Shown here piece after piece: positions 62,467 through 64,000 of a DNA stretch of 64,000 bases (the stretch's first letter is position 1; the number at the start of each line of letters is the position of its first letter). Made by a program: the position numbers and the translations under genes. The notes beneath the pieces were generated by a model. That model saw nothing but the letters and a program-made list of their open reading frames with translations, was not told the DNA's origin and ran no database searches. Origin of the DNA: Agelaius tricolor (lineage: Eukaryota > Chordata > Aves > Passeriformes > Icteridae); assembly GCA_023055355.1 (NCBI GenBank), contig JALJCS010000024.1, positions 8,571,501 to 8,635,500 of the forward strand. Reading direction: 5' to 3'.

Positions 62467-62577
62467 CTTGGTTTTGTTTGGTTTTTTGTTTTTTTTTTTT
62501 TTGCTTTGTTTGTTTGTTGTTGAAGGTTGGTTGGTTTGTTTATTTGGGTTGGTTTGTTTTGTTGGGGTTTTTTGGAA
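62467..62577. repeat. G/T-rich low-complexity tract
   Basis: About 110 bp of GGTTTG, GTTTGTTT and poly-T units, almost without A or C; the strand-mirror of the A/C-rich tract at 38202. Confidence 0.8.
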
Positions 62578-63076
62578 GACATAAAAGTTCTGCTTCATTC
62601 CTAGTGCAGAAGTTTTAATTCCCCTCTCTCTCTCTTGCTGGACCCTCCGTCATTGAGGTACTTTTAAAATATGACCCCTCTCATAGGGCAATGACCTAAA
62701 AAACTTTCAGACAAATAATCAAATAAAAGCAATAATTTTATTGTCCTGGAAGACCATGACCACCCTGAAGTTGGAAACTTCAGAAATATTAGAAACAATC
62801 CTTTTTTCTTGCTTCAGCTGGACCTTTTTTAACAGAAGACACACAATATGGAATTTTTTCTTTGCATTTACAGTGCTCATTCTTTTTTTTCTTTACATGA
62901 AAACATATTCCTTACTCGAGGGAAGATACATAAATATATATTCCCTTATGTGAGGAGGATGCATTTCTGATAACTGGGATGGTCACAAATTCAGTAGACA
63001 ATGAAGATTTTACTTTCCTGATACAGCTAATGCAATAGAGCCAGACACAAAGATGTACTTAAGAAAGACACAGAGT

Positions 63077-63862
63077 TTAAATGCACATGGACAGTAAAAT
63101 GTAAAGTTCTTCCATAACGTTGTCCAAATAATACTGGTGGAGAAATTTTAGAAAACACTTCTGTGCTAAAAAGTAAATTTGTCTTGAATAGCATCTTTCA
63201 AGCATTTTCAAAATCAATGCTCTTAGAAGAATTAAGGATGACACTGAGGATGTGAAGGAAGAGACAGGATCATCAGGCTTGTCAGGTGCCAATTGAATTC
63301 CCAGTAATGACAGAAATAATGCAAAGTGCTGACAGGTCAAAGGCTGACTTTTCAGTCTTCTTCACCACTGCTGAACAAGCTGATTGCTTTCAAAAATGAA
63401 AATCAGGAGATGACTGCCTACTAGGCTGAGATTGGTAACAAGAGGCTGAATATTACAGTGCCCCAAAGAGTGTATCTGCCCATTCTCAGGACAGATCATT
63501 GTCCTGAGAATGGGCAGATACACTCTTTGGGGCACTGTAATATTCATTTATTCTTAATTTATTCTGCTGTTTATTCTGTGACTTGGTGCTCAGTTAAAAT
63601 TGTTTAGTATAAGCCTTCTTGGCAACCCTTCCTGGATGGTTTCACTTTGACTGTGAAACCAACAATTTCACCATACTTTTGCTATCAACCCTTTCCAGGC
63701 CAGCTTATCAGAGAAGAAGATAATTTTTTTCTGGAGAGCAAGGATAACATCAAATCCAACAGAATTCAGAATAAACTCTGGCGACTCTTTTTGCCATAGA
63801 CCACTCGTGCACTGAACTGTGACCTCTTCCCACGTAATGCTTTTGTCATCTGTGTCATCCAT
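63077..63862 (-). other. coding-like open stretches, possible pseudogene or unknown exons
   Basis: Two minus-strand frames: 63862-63668 (65 codons, from MDDTDDKSITWEEV to LAWKGLIAKVW) and 63340-63077 (87 codons, including LAPDKPDDPVSSFTSSV and a Leu/Phe-rich helical part). After the first, a one-base shift opens a further frame reading KYGEIVGFTVKVKPSRKG, which suggests a frameshifted coding remnant. No clear splice sites bound them. The perfect hairpin lies between the two. I do not recognise the protein. Confidence 0.3.
63447..63546. repeat. perfect 46-bp inverted repeat with 8-nt loop
   Basis: The left arm 63447-63492 and right arm 63501-63546 are exact reverse complements over all 46 positions, separated by AGATCATT. 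The arms are ordinary mixed-composition sequence, not simple repeat. Transcribed from either strand, this would fold into one unbroken stem. Confidence 0.97.
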
Positions 63863-64000
63863 GATACTGAACTACCTCCAAAAGTCATTGAAGCAGGGTT
63901 TTTTCTGGATAAGCTTGGGAAATGTCTTTTTTAGACAGTGGACCTTTTAAGTGCTGATTACTCCCTTATTCACTGGCTGGAGTAAGGGGATCTTATCAGA

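Noticed and set aside
63362..63547. Open frame across the hairpin
   Set aside because: It is made of the two inverted arms read through; it reflects the fold-back, not a gene.

Overview
This is a vertebrate nuclear window, AT-rich, with long introns and no dense gene packing. The repeats are avian in style: CR1 LINE 3' ends closing in an ATTCTGTGATTCTGTGA-like tail, a class II-like solo LTR, and A/C- or G/T-rich low-complexity tracts. A bird, possibly a songbird, is the best reading; the species call is inference.

One protein-coding gene is fully supported: SH3TC1 on the minus strand, running from about 48.4 kb down to 25.65 kb. I joined 17 coding exons by hand. Every intron starts GT and ends AG, and every junction keeps frame. 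The CDS totals 4,023 nt (1,340 residues plus stop), close to the about 1,336 residues I recall for human SH3TC1. It encodes a conserved N-terminal block, one clear SH3 domain, a variable acidic linker, and a long tetratricopeptide (TPR) solenoid of which nearly half lies in one 1,686-bp exon. The exon for residues 230-287 (39812-39986) has no long open frame around it and was found only by phase and homology. The non-coding first exon(s) and promoter were not found. The first coding exon carries a short upstream ORF.

Region by region. 1-25.3 kb is intergenic, downstream of SH3TC1: an ancient CR1 copy near 13.2-13.7 kb, two younger CR1 3' ends at 18.6-19.3 kb, a small CpG-rich patch near 21.2 kb, and a 487-bp solo LTR with a perfect 6-bp target duplication at 23.4-23.9 kb. 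25.3-48.4 kb is SH3TC1. 48.4-64 kb lies 5' of SH3TC1 and holds a 33-bp minisatellite, an AGATCT-rich tandem array, CR1 fragments, an AT-rich block, and some coding-like but unassigned minus-strand open stretches (56.3-57.5 and 63.1-63.9 kb).

The oddest object is a flawless 46-bp inverted repeat with an 8-nt loop at 63,447-63,546. It looks like a very recent fold-back or template-switch event, a hairpin RNA precursor, or an assembly artefact. I found no new multi-gene system.
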